Positions 35,058 to 46,340 of a DNA stretch of 64,000 bases are shown here, piece by piece. How positions within the stretch are numbered: position 1 is the first letter of the stretch; each line of letters starts with the position of its first letter. The DNA lies in contig NZ_AAOU01000019.1 in assembly GCF_000153325.1 (NCBI RefSeq), positions 36,341-100,340 on the forward strand, given 5' to 3'. Under the pieces are notes generated by a model. The model had not been told where the DNA came from. It did not search any database and saw only the letters and a list, made by a program, of their open reading frames with translations. The translations under genes were made by a program, and so were the position numbers. Origin of the DNA: Photobacterium sp. SKA34 (GTDB lineage: Bacteria > Pseudomonadota > Gammaproteobacteria > Enterobacterales > Vibrionaceae).

Positions 35058-35234
35058 GTTATGCTCCTTGTAAGACATGCTGCGCTGAAATAAATCAATC
35101 TTAACGTTTGTTCTAACAAGAGAGAATTGATTGATAAGACGCAAATAAAGAGTTGAGAGAAGGCAAAAAATGAAAGCCTTTTCACAATGTGTATAAGATT
35201 AATAGAACAAAGTTATAAGGCTGACAACAAACCA

Positions 35235-36146
35235 ATGGCGAAGTTGCAATTAGCTCCCAAAATCCGTCTGATGATGGATTATTTTTCGTATTTAATCCAG
35301 CGAGTGAATCATGACCGTTTAACGGTTACTGCTGGCTCAATGGCTTATGTTACTTTATTATCATTGGTGCCGCTTATCACGGTTGTTATTTCGGCGTTAT
35401 CAGCAGTGCCTGTATTCGCAGGACTTGGTGAGCAATTACAAAACTTTGTGATCGAGAATTTCGTACCAGCGGCTGGCGCGGTTGTGAAAACCTACTTAAA
35501 TGAGTTTGTTTCTAATGCTGGCAAAATGACAGCTGTCGGTATTGCAGCTTTATTTGTCGTTGCCATGATGTTGATTTCATCAATAGATACCTCGTTAAAT
35601 TATATCTGGCGAATTAAAAAGAAACGTCGTTGGATTATTTCGTTTTCAATCTACTGGATGATTTTAACGTTAGGACCGATCCTGTTAGGTTCTAGTATTG
35701 CAGTAAGCTCTTACCTTGGTTCATTGGCATTACTTGAGCATCAAGCGTTACACGGCTTTTTACAGCAGTCCTTACGCTGGTTTCCTTCTATTATGTCGAG
35801 TTTGGCATTTTTATTGCTCTACTTATTAGTGCCGAATTGTAAAGTGACGTTCCGTCATGCACTGATTGGTAGTTTAAGTGCGAGCATTTTATTTGAGCTA
35901 AGTAAGAAAGGTTTTGCGATTTACCTCGCGCATTTTCATTCTTATCAGATGATTTACGGCGCCTTAGCTGCAATTCCTATCTTATTTGTTTGGATTTATT
36001 TATGTTGGTGCATTGTATTACTGGGCGCAGAGATCACGGCCAGTTTAGGTGAGCGTGGTTTTTGGGAGCAGGCGAATCAGTTATCATTACCGACAGAGCA
36101 AAAATCTGGTGACACGTCGCAGACTATTAAAGAGGTTGAAAAATGA
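35235..36146 (+). CDS. yihY: YihY/UPF0761 family inner-membrane protein
   Basis: A 303-residue membrane protein with about six hydrophobic segments, once called RNase BN (rbn) by mistake. The true function is unknown. It aligns with E. coli YihY at [56 protein letters not shown] and [25 protein letters not shown]. The ATG at 35235 gives the right N-terminus; a GTG at 35187 is possible. The stop overlaps the dtd start (ATGA), as in other gammaproteobacteria, indicating an operon with dtd and fabY. Confidence 0.9.
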   Translation: MAKLQLAPKIRLMMDYFSYLIQRVNHDRLTVTAGSMAYVTLLSLVPLITVVISALSAVPVFAGLGEQLQNFVIENFVPAAGAVVKTYLNEFVSNAGKMTAVGIAALFVVAMMLISSIDTSLNYIWRIKKKRRWIISFSIYWMILTLGPILLGSSIAVSSYLGSLALLEHQALHGFLQQSLRWFPSIMSSLAFLLLYLLVPNCKVTFRHALIGSLSASILFELSKKGFAIYLAHFHSYQMIYGALAAIPILFVWIYLCWCIVLLGAEITASLGERGFWEQANQLSLPTEQKSGDTSQTIKEVEK

Positions 36147-36580
36147 TTGCACTGATCCAACGAGTTACTGAGGCTAGCGTGACTGTAGATGGACAGACCA
36201 TTAGCGCTATAGGTAAAGGCTTGTTAGTGCTGTTAGGCGTTGAAAAAGATGATGACGAAGCAAAAGCGCAAAAACTGCGTGATAAAGTGCTCGGTTACCG
36301 TGTCTTTAGTGATGACGATGGCAAAATGAATTTAAACGTGCAGCAGGCGGGGGGCAGTGTATTAGTTGTATCGCAATTTACATTAGCGGCAGATACTAAA
36401 AAGGGGATGCGCCCAGGTTTTTCGAGTGGGGCTGCACCTGTTGATGCTGAACGTCTTTATGAATATTTTGTCGAACAATGTAAGGTAAAAGAAATTCAAA
36501 CTGAAACGGGTATCTTTGCTGCCGATATGCAAGTAGCACTGAATAACGATGGTCCAGTGACGTTCTGGCTACAAGTCTAG
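36143..36580 (+). CDS. dtd: D-aminoacyl-tRNA deacylase
   Basis: A 145-residue homodimeric proofreading enzyme that hydrolyses D-aminoacyl-tRNAs. The signature SQFTL (with the catalytic Thr region) and the cross-subunit GP in [12 protein letters not shown] are both present, along with [13 protein letters not shown]. It overlaps yihY by ATGA. fabY follows after 58 bp. Cytoplasmic. Confidence 0.97.
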   Translation: MIALIQRVTEASVTVDGQTISAIGKGLLVLLGVEKDDDEAKAQKLRDKVLGYRVFSDDDGKMNLNVQQAGGSVLVVSQFTLAADTKKGMRPGFSSGAAPVDAERLYEYFVEQCKVKEIQTETGIFAADMQVALNNDGPVTFWLQV

Positions 36581-36638
36581 AAAATCACATTACCATCAGA
36601 GATACTCCATAAACCGAGAATGGAAAGAGAGGGAATTC

Positions 36639-37562
36639 ATGTTTCGATTAGTGACGCCTCAAACAGATGAGCAGTTGGCGAGCTATTACCATTTTCGTTG
36701 GCGGATGTTGCGTGAACCTTGGCAAATGCCGCAAGGCTCTGAACGAGATGCGTATGATGAACTGAGTGAACATCGTATGATCATCAATAATCGTGATCAG
36801 GTGGTGGCGATTGGGCGTTTATATTTAACGCCTGATAATGAAGGACAAGTACGTTATATGGCGGTTGATCCTGATGTACGTCACCATGGTTTAGGTGGCT
36901 TAATTTTAATGGCCCTAGAATCACTAGCAAGGCAAGACGGTGCTAAGCGCATGGTGTGTAACGCTCGTGAAGATGCAATCCCGTTTTATTTAAAAAATGG
37001 CTTTGCCAGTGAAGGTGAACTGAGTGATGAACGAGGCCCTGTTCGTCACCAACAAATGCTTAAACATCTTGAGCCATTGAATGAAGTTGTGCGTCATCCG
37101 GAATGGTGTCAGGAGCTACAGACACTGTGGCAACAACAGATCCCGATCAGCGATAAAATGGGGATAAAAATCAACCAATATACAGGTTATCGCTTTGAAG
37201 TAAGTGCGCTGTTCAATGCCAATCTAAACCCTAATGAGTTTATGTTTGCGGGTAGCATTTTTACCATGGCAACCTTAGCGGGCTGGGGTTTTATTTGGTT
37301 ATTGCTGAAAGAACGAGGGTTAGAAGGTAATATCATTTTGGTTGATAGCCATATCCGTTATTCAGCCCCTGTGACAGAGCGACCTAAAGCGGTGAGCACC
37401 ATAGAAGATTTACGCGGTGATATTGATCGCTTAGCGAAAGGTCGTAAGGGGCGCATCAGCATTGATGTGAATGTGTATAGCGGCGGTAAAGTTGCTTCTA
37501 GTTTTACCGGTACTTATTTGATCTTACCGCTACACGTCGAAAACGAATTCACTTCTGTTTGA
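36639..37562 (+). CDS. fabY: Two-domain GNAT acetyltransferase / hotdog thioesterase (YiiD/FabY)
   Basis: A 307-residue fusion. The N-terminal GNAT domain has RYMAVDPDVRHHGLGGLIL (acetyl-CoA loop). The C-terminal YiiD-type thioesterase domain begins near MGIKINQYTGYRFEVSALF and has NEFMFAGSIFTMATLAGWGF. The fusion is normal for E. coli YiiD, named FabY for a proposed role in starting fatty acid synthesis. The substrate is not certain. It follows dtd in the yihY-dtd-fabY unit. Its 3' end overlaps the convergent AsmA-family gene by 49 bp. Confidence 0.88.
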   Translation: MFRLVTPQTDEQLASYYHFRWRMLREPWQMPQGSERDAYDELSEHRMIINNRDQVVAIGRLYLTPDNEGQVRYMAVDPDVRHHGLGGLILMALESLARQDGAKRMVCNAREDAIPFYLKNGFASEGELSDERGPVRHQQMLKHLEPLNEVVRHPEWCQELQTLWQQQIPISDKMGIKINQYTGYRFEVSALFNANLNPNEFMFAGSIFTMATLAGWGFIWLLLKERGLEGNIILVDSHIRYSAPVTERPKAVSTIEDLRGDIDRLAKGRKGRISIDVNVYSGGKVASSFTGTYLILPLHVENEFTSV

Positions 37563-39511
37563 TCGGCATGCCAACGACGATCGACTTGTTGGCAGTTTTC
37601 CTTTAATACCCATTCTAGTTGTTGCTGTTTTGGGATCGCCAGATCCCAATGACTGGTGAGTGATAGGCTAAAATTATCATTGCTTGCAAGCCAAGTTGGG
37701 ATAGTGATTTTCCCTCTTTCTGCGGTGGTTTTCAGTGGTGATAGCGTTAAAGCTTGGGTGTGACTATCGCTGTTTTCATTGTTGTTATCTAATGCCATAC
37801 CAAATAACTTTCCTTTCGTTTTCCAGTTATCGAGTAATTGTGTTGGTGCAATATTATCTAAATGAATATCTCTAAAGGTGAGAGCGGTTTGCCCAGATAA
37901 ACTGTAATTGAAGCTTTGGCGATTACTTGCTAATCCTTTTGCATGTATTGTTCCGTCAATTTTACCCTTTAATGGTAGTGGTAATTTGAACCAACGATAA
38001 ATGAGAGCGGCGGGAACACTATCACCAGAGATAGAAAGAGACCAAGGCTGACCTTGTTGCGCTAATTGAATATTCGCGTCAGCTTTTAGCATGCCATCAG
38101 TAAAAGGTAAGATAAATTTATCGATGACCCAATCGCCATTAAAACTGGTCATTTCTACAATCGGATCGACAAAAACAATTTGGTTGATGCTGGCAAAGCC
38201 TAGACTAGTATCAAGATTACCTTGCCATAGTCCCCATTGATGTTGATGCTTTACTACCACATCGTTACCATCAATATATATCCCGGCGAGTTGAAACGGT
38301 AATTGAGTATTTGTAGATGTTAACTGTATATTATTGATATCAAGCTTATCGATAGTTAGCTCTGATAGTCTTGAGGTCAATGTCTTTGCAGTATGGAACC
38401 ATTTTGGAGGAAGAAAGCCTTTTATACCTGAGATAAACAATTTTTTTAGTTTAACTTTATCTGGTGTAATCTCTCCATCCATACTTATATAGCCATCGAG
38501 CAACTGAGCCGAAATCCCCTGACTGTTAATCTTTTCCGGCATGAAATTCAGCTCAACGATCGGTTGTTCAAATACGATATCGTGCCATTTCGCATTACTG
38601 GCACTGACAGATAAATGGGCGTTATCTTGTTGCCAGTAACTGTTAGGCCATGACCAATTTTCTAATGACAAATTAATATCATCGGCAGCCCAATTAGGTT
38701 GTTCAATACTGCTGTCTAGAATGTCAGCGCGCTTAATCCTGATATGACGAACGAGCGTGGCATCTGCTAGCCATTGCGACCATGTCAGCAAGGGTTGTGA
38801 TTGTTGGATGCGAAGGTTAATTAGCGTGAGTTTATCTAACGTGAATAACTGGGTGTCACTGTTATAGTCTGCTGTGCCATTAAAGTCCGCTTGTTGCCAC
38901 TTCCCAGAAAATCCTGTCAGTTGCCACTGTTGTTTCTGTTTTGTTCCGTTTAATAACAGATTTTCTAGCGTTTGATTGTGCCATGTTATTTGAGGCGCAC
39001 TTAATTGAAACTGTCCACTAAATTGCTGCCACCATGGTTGTTGGTGATCACTATATTGCCAATTATCGATTTGAAGCTGTGCACGGTTGATTGTTATCGT
39101 TGGAGTGGCGATTGAGAGATCATTAATCGCTAAACGATCAATAGAAAATACAGGGAGGTGTTCAAATTTATCCCATTGCTGATGATGTAAATCGATCCCA
39201 TCAATAATGACGTTAGAAAAAGTTAGATGCTGTGTTTGTAATGAACGTGATGAAAGTTCGAGAGTAATACTGTGAACTGACAATAAGGTTTCATTCGCTT
39301 TTTTTACGGTTAGCGGTTGAAGCGTTATTTGTAGTGGTTGTTTTATATCATAGTGTAACTGTGTTTCAGCTAACTGATAGTGGGAGAAAAAGGCGAGGGT
39401 ATGGTTGAGTAAAGGAGTTGCGTAGCGGGTTTGTAGCAATACGATCAGTGCCGCGATACTCAGTCCGCCAAGCAGTAATACAGAAGCAATAAGTTTGGCA
39501 ACCCAACGCAT
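37514..39511 (-). CDS. AsmA-family envelope protein
   Basis: A 665-residue protein with one N-terminal membrane anchor (LIASVLLLGGLSIAALIVLLQ) and a long periplasmic region of beta-rich repeats, ending with the AsmA C-terminal type region (GQTALTFRDIHLDNI). AsmA-like proteins are linked to outer-membrane lipid transport and homeostasis. Sequence within the family is poorly conserved, so the exact paralogue is unknown. It starts at the ATG at 39511. The last 16 codons overlap the 3' end of fabY on the other strand. Two Cys residues near the C-terminus (ENCQQV, FSTCSG) could form a disulfide. Confidence 0.8.
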   Translation of the reverse strand: MRWVAKLIASVLLLGGLSIAALIVLLQTRYATPLLNHTLAFFSHYQLAETQLHYDIKQPLQITLQPLTVKKANETLLSVHSITLELSSRSLQTQHLTFSNVIIDGIDLHHQQWDKFEHLPVFSIDRLAINDLSIATPTITINRAQLQIDNWQYSDHQQPWWQQFSGQFQLSAPQITWHNQTLENLLLNGTKQKQQWQLTGFSGKWQQADFNGTADYNSDTQLFTLDKLTLINLRIQQSQPLLTWSQWLADATLVRHIRIKRADILDSSIEQPNWAADDINLSLENWSWPNSYWQQDNAHLSVSASNAKWHDIVFEQPIVELNFMPEKINSQGISAQLLDGYISMDGEITPDKVKLKKLFISGIKGFLPPKWFHTAKTLTSRLSELTIDKLDINNIQLTSTNTQLPFQLAGIYIDGNDVVVKHQHQWGLWQGNLDTSLGFASINQIVFVDPIVEMTSFNGDWVIDKFILPFTDGMLKADANIQLAQQGQPWSLSISGDSVPAALIYRWFKLPLPLKGKIDGTIHAKGLASNRQSFNYSLSGQTALTFRDIHLDNIAPTQLLDNWKTKGKLFGMALDNNNENSDSHTQALTLSPLKTTAERGKITIPTWLASNDNFSLSLTSHWDLAIPKQQQLEWVLKENCQQVDRRWHADQTEVNSFSTCSGKIK

Positions 39512-39655
39512 AATTCATTTCCTGAAAGCCATTAGCACATTTTATTATCTATATGATGAGATTGGCGTAAATATCAGTACTTGGCAAGAGATGTGAGTTG
39601 GATTTGAGGCACGCTATGGCTATTGAACTGACATTAGCCTAATGATGCGAGATAT

Positions 39656-39691
39656 AAAAAAAGCCCCTATTACCTATTAATAGGGGCTTGG
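39656..39691 (-). terminator. Terminator of pckA
   Basis: On the minus strand AGCCCCTATTA and TAATAGGGGCT form a strong stem followed by TTTTTTT, 12 bp after the pckA stop. Confidence 0.88.
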
Positions 39692-39702
39692 TTGTTTGAT
39701 AC

Positions 39703-41334
39703 TTAATCGAGCTGCGGGCCTGCTTTGACTAAAGATTCGCCTTCTGCGGTATCGGTATATTTATCGAAGTTTGCGATAAATCGACTTGCAAGATCTTTGG
39801 CCTTACTTTCCCATTGCAGTGGGTCGGTATAGGTATCACGAGGATCTAGGATCTCAGTGGCGACACCAGGTAATGCCGTCGGCACGGTTAAATTGAAAAT
39901 AGGAATTTGTTTCGTTGGTGCGCTATCAATCGAGCCATCTAAAATCGCATCAATAATGCCACGAGTATCTTGGATCGAAATACGTTTACCTGTGCCATTC
40001 CAGCCTGTATTGACTAAATAGGCTTCAGCTCCCGCTGCTTCCATGCGTTTCACTAACACTTCAGCATATTTTGTTGGGTGAAGTGTTAAAAAGGCATTCC
40101 CAAAACACGCAGAGAAGGTGGGGGTCGGCTCTGTAATACCACGTTCCGTTCCCGCGAGTTTTGCAGTAAAACCTGACAAGAAGTGATATTTAGTTTGCTC
40201 GGGTGTTAGCTTTGATACCGGAGGTAAAACACCGAAAGCATCTGCCGATAAGAAAATAACCTTATTGGCATGACCACCTTTTGAGATAGGTTTTACGATA
40301 TTATCGATATGATAAATTGGGTAAGAAACGCGGGTGTTTTCTGTTTTTGAATTATCATTAAAATCGATAGAACCATCATTACGTACTGTTACGTTTTCCA
40401 GTAACGCATCACGACGAATAGCCTGGTAGATATCAGGTTCAGCTTCTTTTGAAAGGTTAATGGTTTTTGCATAACATCCACCTTCAAAGTTAAACACACC
40501 GTTATCGTCCCAGCCATGTTCATCATCACCAATTAATGCCCGTTTAGGATCAGTCGATAAAGTTGTTTTACCTGTGCCAGATAAGCCAAAAAAGATAGCG
40601 GTATCACCATTTTCTCCTATATTGGCCGAGCAATGCATAGAGGCAATACCTTTGAGAGGTAAAAAGTAGTTCATCATCGCGAACATCCCTTTTTTCATCT
40701 CGCCGCCATACCATGTACCACCAATAAGTTGTATTTTGTCAGAGAGGTTAAATACCGTGAAGTTCTCTGAATTCATGCCGTGCTCTTGCCATTTAGGGTT
40801 AGTACACTTTGAGCCATTCATGATCACGAAGTCGGGTTCAAATGTTTCTAACTCAGCTTCTGTTGGACGAATAAACATGTTTTTAACGAAGTGTGCTTGC
40901 CAAGCGACTTCAGTGATCACCCGAATACATATACGTGTATCAGGATTTGCGCCACAATAGCCATCTACCACAAAAAGACGCTTGTTAGAGAGTTGCGTTG
41001 TTACGAGAGATTTAAGATCATGCCATGCTTGTTGGCTAAGTGGCTTATTATCGTTTTTGCCTTGATCTGACCACCACAAGGTATCTTGGGTAGTGTTGTC
41101 TTTTACAATAAATTTATCTTGTGGTGAACGGCCGGTAAATATCCCTGTATCAACAGCAACCGCACCGAGCTCGGTGACAATGCCTTTTTCAAACCCTTTC
41201 AAATCTGTTTTCGTCTCTTCTGCGAATAGTATTTCGTAAGAAGGATTACGAATAACATCTGTAACATTGAGTATTCCGTATTGGGACAAATCCATGCTCG
41301 TTGCAACCTTATTATCGACACACATTGTGCTCAT
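39703..41334 (-). CDS. pckA: Phosphoenolpyruvate carboxykinase (ATP)
   Basis: A 543-residue enzyme that turns oxaloacetate and ATP into PEP and CO2, the first committed step of gluconeogenesis. Motifs: GRSPQDKF, the ATP P-loop [11 protein letters not shown], the metal-binding LIGDDEHGW, and the substrate region [14 protein letters not shown]. The ATG at 41334 has AAGGAG five bases upstream; an alternative start 16 codons earlier would begin before that site. It is monocistronic with its own terminator. Codon and length are ordinary for the family. Confidence 0.97.
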   Translation of the reverse strand: MSTMCVDNKVATSMDLSQYGILNVTDVIRNPSYEILFAEETKTDLKGFEKGIVTELGAVAVDTGIFTGRSPQDKFIVKDNTTQDTLWWSDQGKNDNKPLSQQAWHDLKSLVTTQLSNKRLFVVDGYCGANPDTRICIRVITEVAWQAHFVKNMFIRPTEAELETFEPDFVIMNGSKCTNPKWQEHGMNSENFTVFNLSDKIQLIGGTWYGGEMKKGMFAMMNYFLPLKGIASMHCSANIGENGDTAIFFGLSGTGKTTLSTDPKRALIGDDEHGWDDNGVFNFEGGCYAKTINLSKEAEPDIYQAIRRDALLENVTVRNDGSIDFNDNSKTENTRVSYPIYHIDNIVKPISKGGHANKVIFLSADAFGVLPPVSKLTPEQTKYHFLSGFTAKLAGTERGITEPTPTFSACFGNAFLTLHPTKYAEVLVKRMEAAGAEAYLVNTGWNGTGKRISIQDTRGIIDAILDGSIDSAPTKQIPIFNLTVPTALPGVATEILDPRDTYTDPLQWESKAKDLASRFIANFDKYTDTAEGESLVKAGPQLD

Positions 41335-41649
41335 TGGCGCTCCTTGGGTAAGATGTTGTTTAACTATTAACCATGCTAGCAACCATAACGGGCTAAATCA
41401 GGGATATACATCATAAAATAACCACAACTTTTATAAGGCTAATGGGCGTGTGAATTAGATGTTTTTATTTAGTTTACAGGGCGGTTAAAGCAGAAAGCTA
41501 GAGGGTTGAATTATTATTTCTGGTGAAAAAAGAAGCGTTTTTTAGTGATTCACTTTCAAGTTTTGGTTGGAATGTTGGTTTTTAATATGAGAAAGCCGGC
41601 ATATATGCCGGCTTTGTAATTATATTTCAGGCTTAATACGGAGCGAGAA
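41335..41649. other. pckA leader and hslO 3' region
   Basis: About 315 bp. It holds a perfect inverted repeat AAAGCCGGCATATATGCCGGCTTT at 41592-41615 that probably ends hslO transcription, although the T-run on the minus strand is short. The remainder must contain the pckA promoter. I could not identify a CRP site with confidence. Confidence 0.45.
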
Positions 41650-42528
41650 TTAATGAACCTTGCTATCGTCAGCATTGCCTGCATTTTCACGAAGTGCTGC
41701 AATATCAATGCTATCGAAGTCATAGTCGGCACCACAGTAATCACAATGAAGTGACACTTTTCCGTCTTCCGCTAAGATTTTTTCAATCTCATCAGGGTGA
41801 AGGCTAATAACAGCTGAACCACTACGATCGCGTGAGCAGCTACATTCAAAGCTGACTGCTTGTGGTTCGAATACTTTTACTTCTTCTTGGTGGTATAAAC
41901 GGTAAAGTAGATCCTGTGCGTCTAAGCTAAATAGCTCGTCATCTTTGACCGTATCAGTAATTGTTTCTAAGTGCTCAAAATCGCTTTCACTGCCCTGACC
42001 ATCTGGCATTACTTGCAATAGCATACCTGCGGCTTTAGGTTGACCTTCAAACTCACCGGTACGTAACCAGATGCGAGTTTTTAGCTGTTCAGAGTTTTTA
42101 AAGTAACCCTCTAAACATTCGGCCATGGTATCACCTTCAAGGCCAACGACACCTTGGTAACGCTCACCTTTGGTAGGAAGAACCGTGATCACCATGTAGC
42201 CTTTACCCATAAGCTCATGGATAGAGCTACCTTCTTTAATATCACCTTCCCAACGAGCCACACCGCGTAGTTTTTGATTTTGGTCACCGTTAATAACAGC
42301 AAGACTAACAGGACCATCACCTTGTACTTGTACGGTGATTGAGCCTTCAAATTTTAATGTGGCGGTTAAGAGGCTAGTTGCGACTAACAATTCACCTAGT
42401 AGTGTTCTGATCGGCGCTGGGTAGTCTGTTGATGAAAGGATTTGTTGGTAAGTATCACCTAACTGTACTAATTCACCACGTACTGAAACGCCATCAAATA
42501 GGTAACGGTTTAAAAAATCTTGTGTCAT
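41650..42528 (-). CDS. hslO: Redox-regulated chaperone Hsp33
   Basis: A 292-residue cytoplasmic holdase activated by oxidative stress. The zinc switch is intact: CSCSRDRSG (CxC) and HCDYCGADY (CxxC) near residues 240 and 270, whose oxidation unlocks chaperone activity. The N-terminal domain starts [19 protein letters not shown]. Transcribed in the same direction as hslR upstream (166 bp gap) and pckA downstream, the usual Vibrio and enteric arrangement. Confidence 0.97.
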   Translation of the reverse strand: MTQDFLNRYLFDGVSVRGELVQLGDTYQQILSSTDYPAPIRTLLGELLVATSLLTATLKFEGSITVQVQGDGPVSLAVINGDQNQKLRGVARWEGDIKEGSSIHELMGKGYMVITVLPTKGERYQGVVGLEGDTMAECLEGYFKNSEQLKTRIWLRTGEFEGQPKAAGMLLQVMPDGQGSESDFEHLETITDTVKDDELFSLDAQDLLYRLYHQEEVKVFEPQAVSFECSCSRDRSGSAVISLHPDEIEKILAEDGKVSLHCDYCGADYDFDSIDIAALRENAGNADDSKVH

Positions 42529-42694
42529 GTTCTCTTTCTCTCCAGCTGTGGTGCCAACCTTGCATCATATGTGGTAGTGCATCTAAATGCGTTATACCCA
42601 GTACTTCATGAACTCATGTGGCTCAGCATTTGGCTTACTTGATATAAAGCACTCTGCTATTACCAGTGATGAATTGATAAAGGTTGGCAACCTT

Positions 42695-43105
42695 TTATTC
42701 TGATGTATTGATGTTTTTGAATCTCATGATGTCACGACGTTGTTTTTTATCTGGTCGTTTGATCGGACTCGGACTATCAAAAGCATTGAGTTTGCGCATT
42801 TGTGCATGGCGTTCCCGTAATTCAATACTTTGTGTTGTTTCTTGATATAGCAATTGTGCTTCCGGTGCACCACGGCGGGTATCAGAGATCTTTTCGATGG
42901 TAACGGTTTTTTCATCGTTACCTTGGCGTAATTTTACTTCAGCGCCAACTTCAACCATTTTACTTGGTTTTGAGCGTTGCCCGTTATATTGCACTTTGCC
43001 GCCATCAATCATCGCGCGAGCAACAGAACGAGTCTTATAAAAACGTGCAGCCCATAACCATTTATCAAGACGAACCTGTTTTAGTTCGGATGTCGCTTGA
43101 CCCAT
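42695..43105 (-). CDS. hslR: Ribosome-associated heat shock protein Hsp15
   Basis: A 136-residue S4-domain RNA-binding protein that recognises stalled 50S subunits carrying peptidyl-tRNA. The S4 motif is VRLDKWLWAARFYKTRSVA and ends GKVQYNGQRSKPSK. A C-terminal basic tail (RPDKKQRRDIMRFKN) is typical. Start at the ATG at 43105 with AAAGGAA eight bases upstream; a TTG six codons earlier would overlap that site. Upstream lies the divergent eps operon, and downstream hslO. Confidence 0.94.
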   Translation of the reverse strand: MGQATSELKQVRLDKWLWAARFYKTRSVARAMIDGGKVQYNGQRSKPSKMVEVGAEVKLRQGNDEKTVTIEKISDTRRGAPEAQLLYQETTQSIELRERHAQMRKLNAFDSPSPIKRPDKKQRRDIMRFKNINTSE

Positions 43106-43386
43106 AACGGTTCCTTTATTCAAAGGGGCGATAAAATATCACATTGTTTTAATAGCGTCAGCTATCACGTATTTCTAATAAATGGTGATGTTAATCGGGG
43201 TTTTCAATCATCAACGAAGAATTTATTACAAATTATCGTTAGTCTTTTGAGTTATTTGCTTCTTTTTTACAATAATGAATAGCATTCAAAGTGTTAAAAG
43301 GAGATCATAAAAGTTGATTACAATAACCCTTGTTTATATAGGGAACGGTTATATAGCTCCCGATATTCATTGAATGGATTCCCACT
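43106..43386. other. Divergent promoter region of hslR and the eps operon
   Basis: 281 bp with no ORF. It carries an AT-rich stretch with TATATAG elements around 43340-43355 that may be part of the epsC promoter. No regulator site was recognised. Confidence 0.4.
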
Positions 43387-44274
43387 ATGCAAGTATCTAC
43401 ATGGCTGCCCGCTTTGACCACAAAGCGCCCGCTATCTCAGCGTACACTTACACGACTACTAACGTGGCTACTAGTGGTTATTTTAGCGTGGATTTCTGGT
43501 CGTATGGTATGGATGTTATTAGCGCCATCAACGACAGTGGCACCTTGGCAAGCGAAGTCAGTACAAGTGGCCACATCAGGATCTGATATTAATGTAGGTA
43601 ACTTATTGTCCATGAATCTATTTGGGCAATATAACGCGCAGCCAAAGCCCGTTGAAGCCACAGTCAAAAAAGACGCGCCACAAACGCGATTGAATTTAAA
43701 GTTGGTTGGGGTTGTCGCGAGCAGTGATCCCCAATCCGCCTTTGCCGTGATCACAAATAACGGTAAGCAGAATACTTATGGTATTAATGAAGTTGTTGAT
43801 GGTACCCGTGTGACATTAAAAGCGGTGTATAACGATCGCGTTATTATTAGCAACAGTGGTCGTGATGAAACCGTAATGCTTGAAGGGTTAAAATTTTCTA
43901 AATCATCTCAGTCAGTGAATCAAAAATCAGCTTCGAATAACGCGACTAAACCGAATATCGACAATTCCAAATTAGCTGAGATCAAAAAGAAAATTTTAGC
44001 TCAACCTCAATCTCTATTTAGCTATATTCGCTTATCTCAAGTGAAGAAAGATGGAGAAGTACAGGGGTATCGAGTGAATCCGGGTAAAGACCGAATTTTA
44101 TTTGATTCTGTTGGTCTGAAGGCGAATGACTTAGCGGTAGCGATTAACGGTAATAGCCTGACTGATCCAAGTGTGATGGCAAAACTTTGGGCTGAGCTTT
44201 CTTCAGCAACTGATTTTACTTTGACGGTTGAACGCGGCGGTCAAGTACATGATATTCACATTGAGCTGCAATAA
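43387..44274 (+). CDS. epsC: Type II secretion protein C
   Basis: A 295-residue inner-membrane clamp protein linking the EpsLM platform to the EpsD secretin. One N-terminal membrane helix (LLTWLLVVILAWISGRMVWMLL), then the HR domain (LNLKLVGVVASSDPQSAFAVI) that binds the secretin, and a C-terminal PDZ domain (GYRVNPGKDRILFDSVGLKAND...) for substrate recruitment. First gene of the twelve-gene operon epsC to epsN; the next gene starts within 50 bp. Confidence 0.94.
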   Translation: MQVSTWLPALTTKRPLSQRTLTRLLTWLLVVILAWISGRMVWMLLAPSTTVAPWQAKSVQVATSGSDINVGNLLSMNLFGQYNAQPKPVEATVKKDAPQTRLNLKLVGVVASSDPQSAFAVITNNGKQNTYGINEVVDGTRVTLKAVYNDRVIISNSGRDETVMLEGLKFSKSSQSVNQKSASNNATKPNIDNSKLAEIKKKILAQPQSLFSYIRLSQVKKDGEVQGYRVNPGKDRILFDSVGLKANDLAVAINGNSLTDPSVMAKLWAELSSATDFTLTVERGGQVHDIHIELQ

Positions 44275-44321
44275 TAGCAGTGCATTGCGTGACAAAAAAG
44301 ACGAAAACGCAGGAGTTTTTT

Positions 44322-46340
44322 GTGAAAAAATTAATGGGTAAAAGTGCCCTATGGTTAGCAAGTAGCTTGCTTTGTAGTTCGGTAATGGCAGATGAGCTAA
44401 GTGCCAATTTCAAAGGGACAGATATTCAAGAGTTCATCAATATTGTTGGACGCTCATTACATAAGACTATCATTATTGATCCTGCGGTTCGTGGTCAGGT
44501 AAATGTGCGTAGTTATGATCTTCTTAATGATGATCAATATTACCGTTTCTTCCTCAACGTATTGGAAGTCTATGGTTTTGCTGTTGTTGAAATGGAAGAT
44601 GGCGTACTAAAAGTTATTCGTGATAAAGATGCCAAAACCTCTGCGATCCCAGTTGTGGGCTCGAATGACAGTAATGTTCCTGGCGATGCTGTGGTTACAC
44701 GAGTGATCGCAGTCAAAAATGTGTCTGTGCGAGAGCTTTCCCCATTATTGCGCCAACTTAACGATAATGCGGGTGCAGGTAATGTTGTTCACTACGATCC
44801 TGCCAATATCATTATGATCACTGGTCGTGCTGCGGTGGTTAATCGTTTAGCGGATATTATTGAGCGTGTCGATCGTGCTGGTAATAAAGACGTGACCGTC
44901 GTGTCGCTGAATAATGCGTCGGCACCTGAGATGGTTCGTATCGTTGAGGCGTTAAATAAAAGTGCTGATGCGAAATCAACTCCAGGTTTTTTGATCCCGA
45001 AAGCGGTGGCTGATGAGCGTACCAACTCAGTATTAATTTCAGGCGATCCTAAAGTTCGTGAACGTTTAAAAGCTTTGATTCATAAGCTTGACAAAGAGAT
45101 GGCAGCAAGCGGCAATAGTCGCGTTATTTACTTAAAATACGCCAAAGCTGCCGATATGGTTGATGTGTTAAAAGGTGTGTCTGAAAATATCCAAGCGGCA
45201 AATAAAAGTAACACGCCACAAGTGAGTCAATCGAGTAAGGATGAAGTCATGATTTCTGCTCATGACGCGACCAACTCTCTGATTATTTCCGCGCCAAGTG
45301 ACGTGATGAATAAACTTGAGTCGATTATTTCTCAATTAGATATTCGTCGTGCACAAGTGCATATCGAAGCCATGATTGTAGAAGTACAAGAAGGTGACGG
45401 TGTGAATTTTGGCGTTCAATTTGGCTCACAAGATGGCGGTGTGATTCAGTTTGGTAACAGTGGCGCACCTATTGGCGGACTATTGTCAGCTCAAGAAGCA
45501 GCAAAAGACAGAACGAAAACAGAAACACGATATGATGCTGATGGTAAACCGTACTCTTACGAAACAACTGAAAGCGGTGATTTAGCACCAATGGCAGCAT
45601 TTTTGGGGGGGATAAAAGGTGCAGCTGCCGCGATCACAATGGGTGATTGGACGGCACTTGTTACTGCGATTAAGCAGAACCGTAACGTCAATGTACTTTC
45701 GACACCAAACGTGACCGTTCTCGATAACCAAGAAGCGAATTTATCAGTCGGTCAGGAAGTCCCTGTGACTACTGGTTCACAAACAGGCTCTAATAACGAT
45801 AATCCGTTTACTACGGTTGAGCGAAAGGATGTCGGTATTCAGCTTAAAGTCACCCCACAGATCAACGAAGGTGACTCTGTTCAAATGAAGATTGAACAGG
45901 TTGTCTCGCAAGTGGCTGATGCTAATGGTGCCGTTGATATTCGTTTTGATAAGCGAGAGCTAACCACATCGGTATTGGTTAAAGACGGTAACATGATTGC
46001 GCTAGGTGGCTTAATGCAAGAGAAGACCCTTGAGTCTGAGCAAAAAGTACCGATTTTAGGTGATATTCCTGTGCTTGGTGCGTTATTCCGCTCTACCAAT
46101 AACCAAACTGAAAAAACAAATCTCATGGTTTTCATTCGTCCAACCATCTTACGTGATGGGATGAGTGCTGATGGTTTAACGCAGCGTAAGTATAACTATA
46201 TTCGTGCGCAGCAGTTATACCAAGCTGAGCAAGGTATGCGTTTGATGGACGCAGATATGCCAGTATTACCAAAATACGGTGAAGACATGGATTTACCGGC
46301 TGAAGTGCGTGCCTTTGTTTCCCAGTTGGAGCAACGCTAA
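44322..46340 (+). CDS. epsD: Type II secretion secretin
   Basis: The outer-membrane pore, 672 aa when started at the GTG at 44322, which has GGAG six bases upstream; an ATG four codons later is possible, and a longer frame from 44280 has no support. A signal peptide ends near [10 protein letters not shown]0-N3 domains follow ([57 protein letters not shown]), then the secretin barrel with [17 protein letters not shown] and a C-terminal S-domain tail. It ends on the epsE ATG (TAATG). The sequence between N3 and the barrel (about residues 400-440) is locus-variable. Confidence 0.95.
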   Translation: MKKLMGKSALWLASSLLCSSVMADELSANFKGTDIQEFINIVGRSLHKTIIIDPAVRGQVNVRSYDLLNDDQYYRFFLNVLEVYGFAVVEMEDGVLKVIRDKDAKTSAIPVVGSNDSNVPGDAVVTRVIAVKNVSVRELSPLLRQLNDNAGAGNVVHYDPANIIMITGRAAVVNRLADIIERVDRAGNKDVTVVSLNNASAPEMVRIVEALNKSADAKSTPGFLIPKAVADERTNSVLISGDPKVRERLKALIHKLDKEMAASGNSRVIYLKYAKAADMVDVLKGVSENIQAANKSNTPQVSQSSKDEVMISAHDATNSLIISAPSDVMNKLESIISQLDIRRAQVHIEAMIVEVQEGDGVNFGVQFGSQDGGVIQFGNSGAPIGGLLSAQEAAKDRTKTETRYDADGKPYSYETTESGDLAPMAAFLGGIKGAAAAITMGDWTALVTAIKQNRNVNVLSTPNVTVLDNQEANLSVGQEVPVTTGSQTGSNNDNPFTTVERKDVGIQLKVTPQINEGDSVQMKIEQVVSQVADANGAVDIRFDKRELTTSVLVKDGNMIALGGLMQEKTLESEQKVPILGDIPVLGALFRSTNNQTEKTNLMVFIRPTILRDGMSADGLTQRKYNYIRAQQLYQAEQGMRLMDADMPVLPKYGEDMDLPAEVRAFVSQLEQR

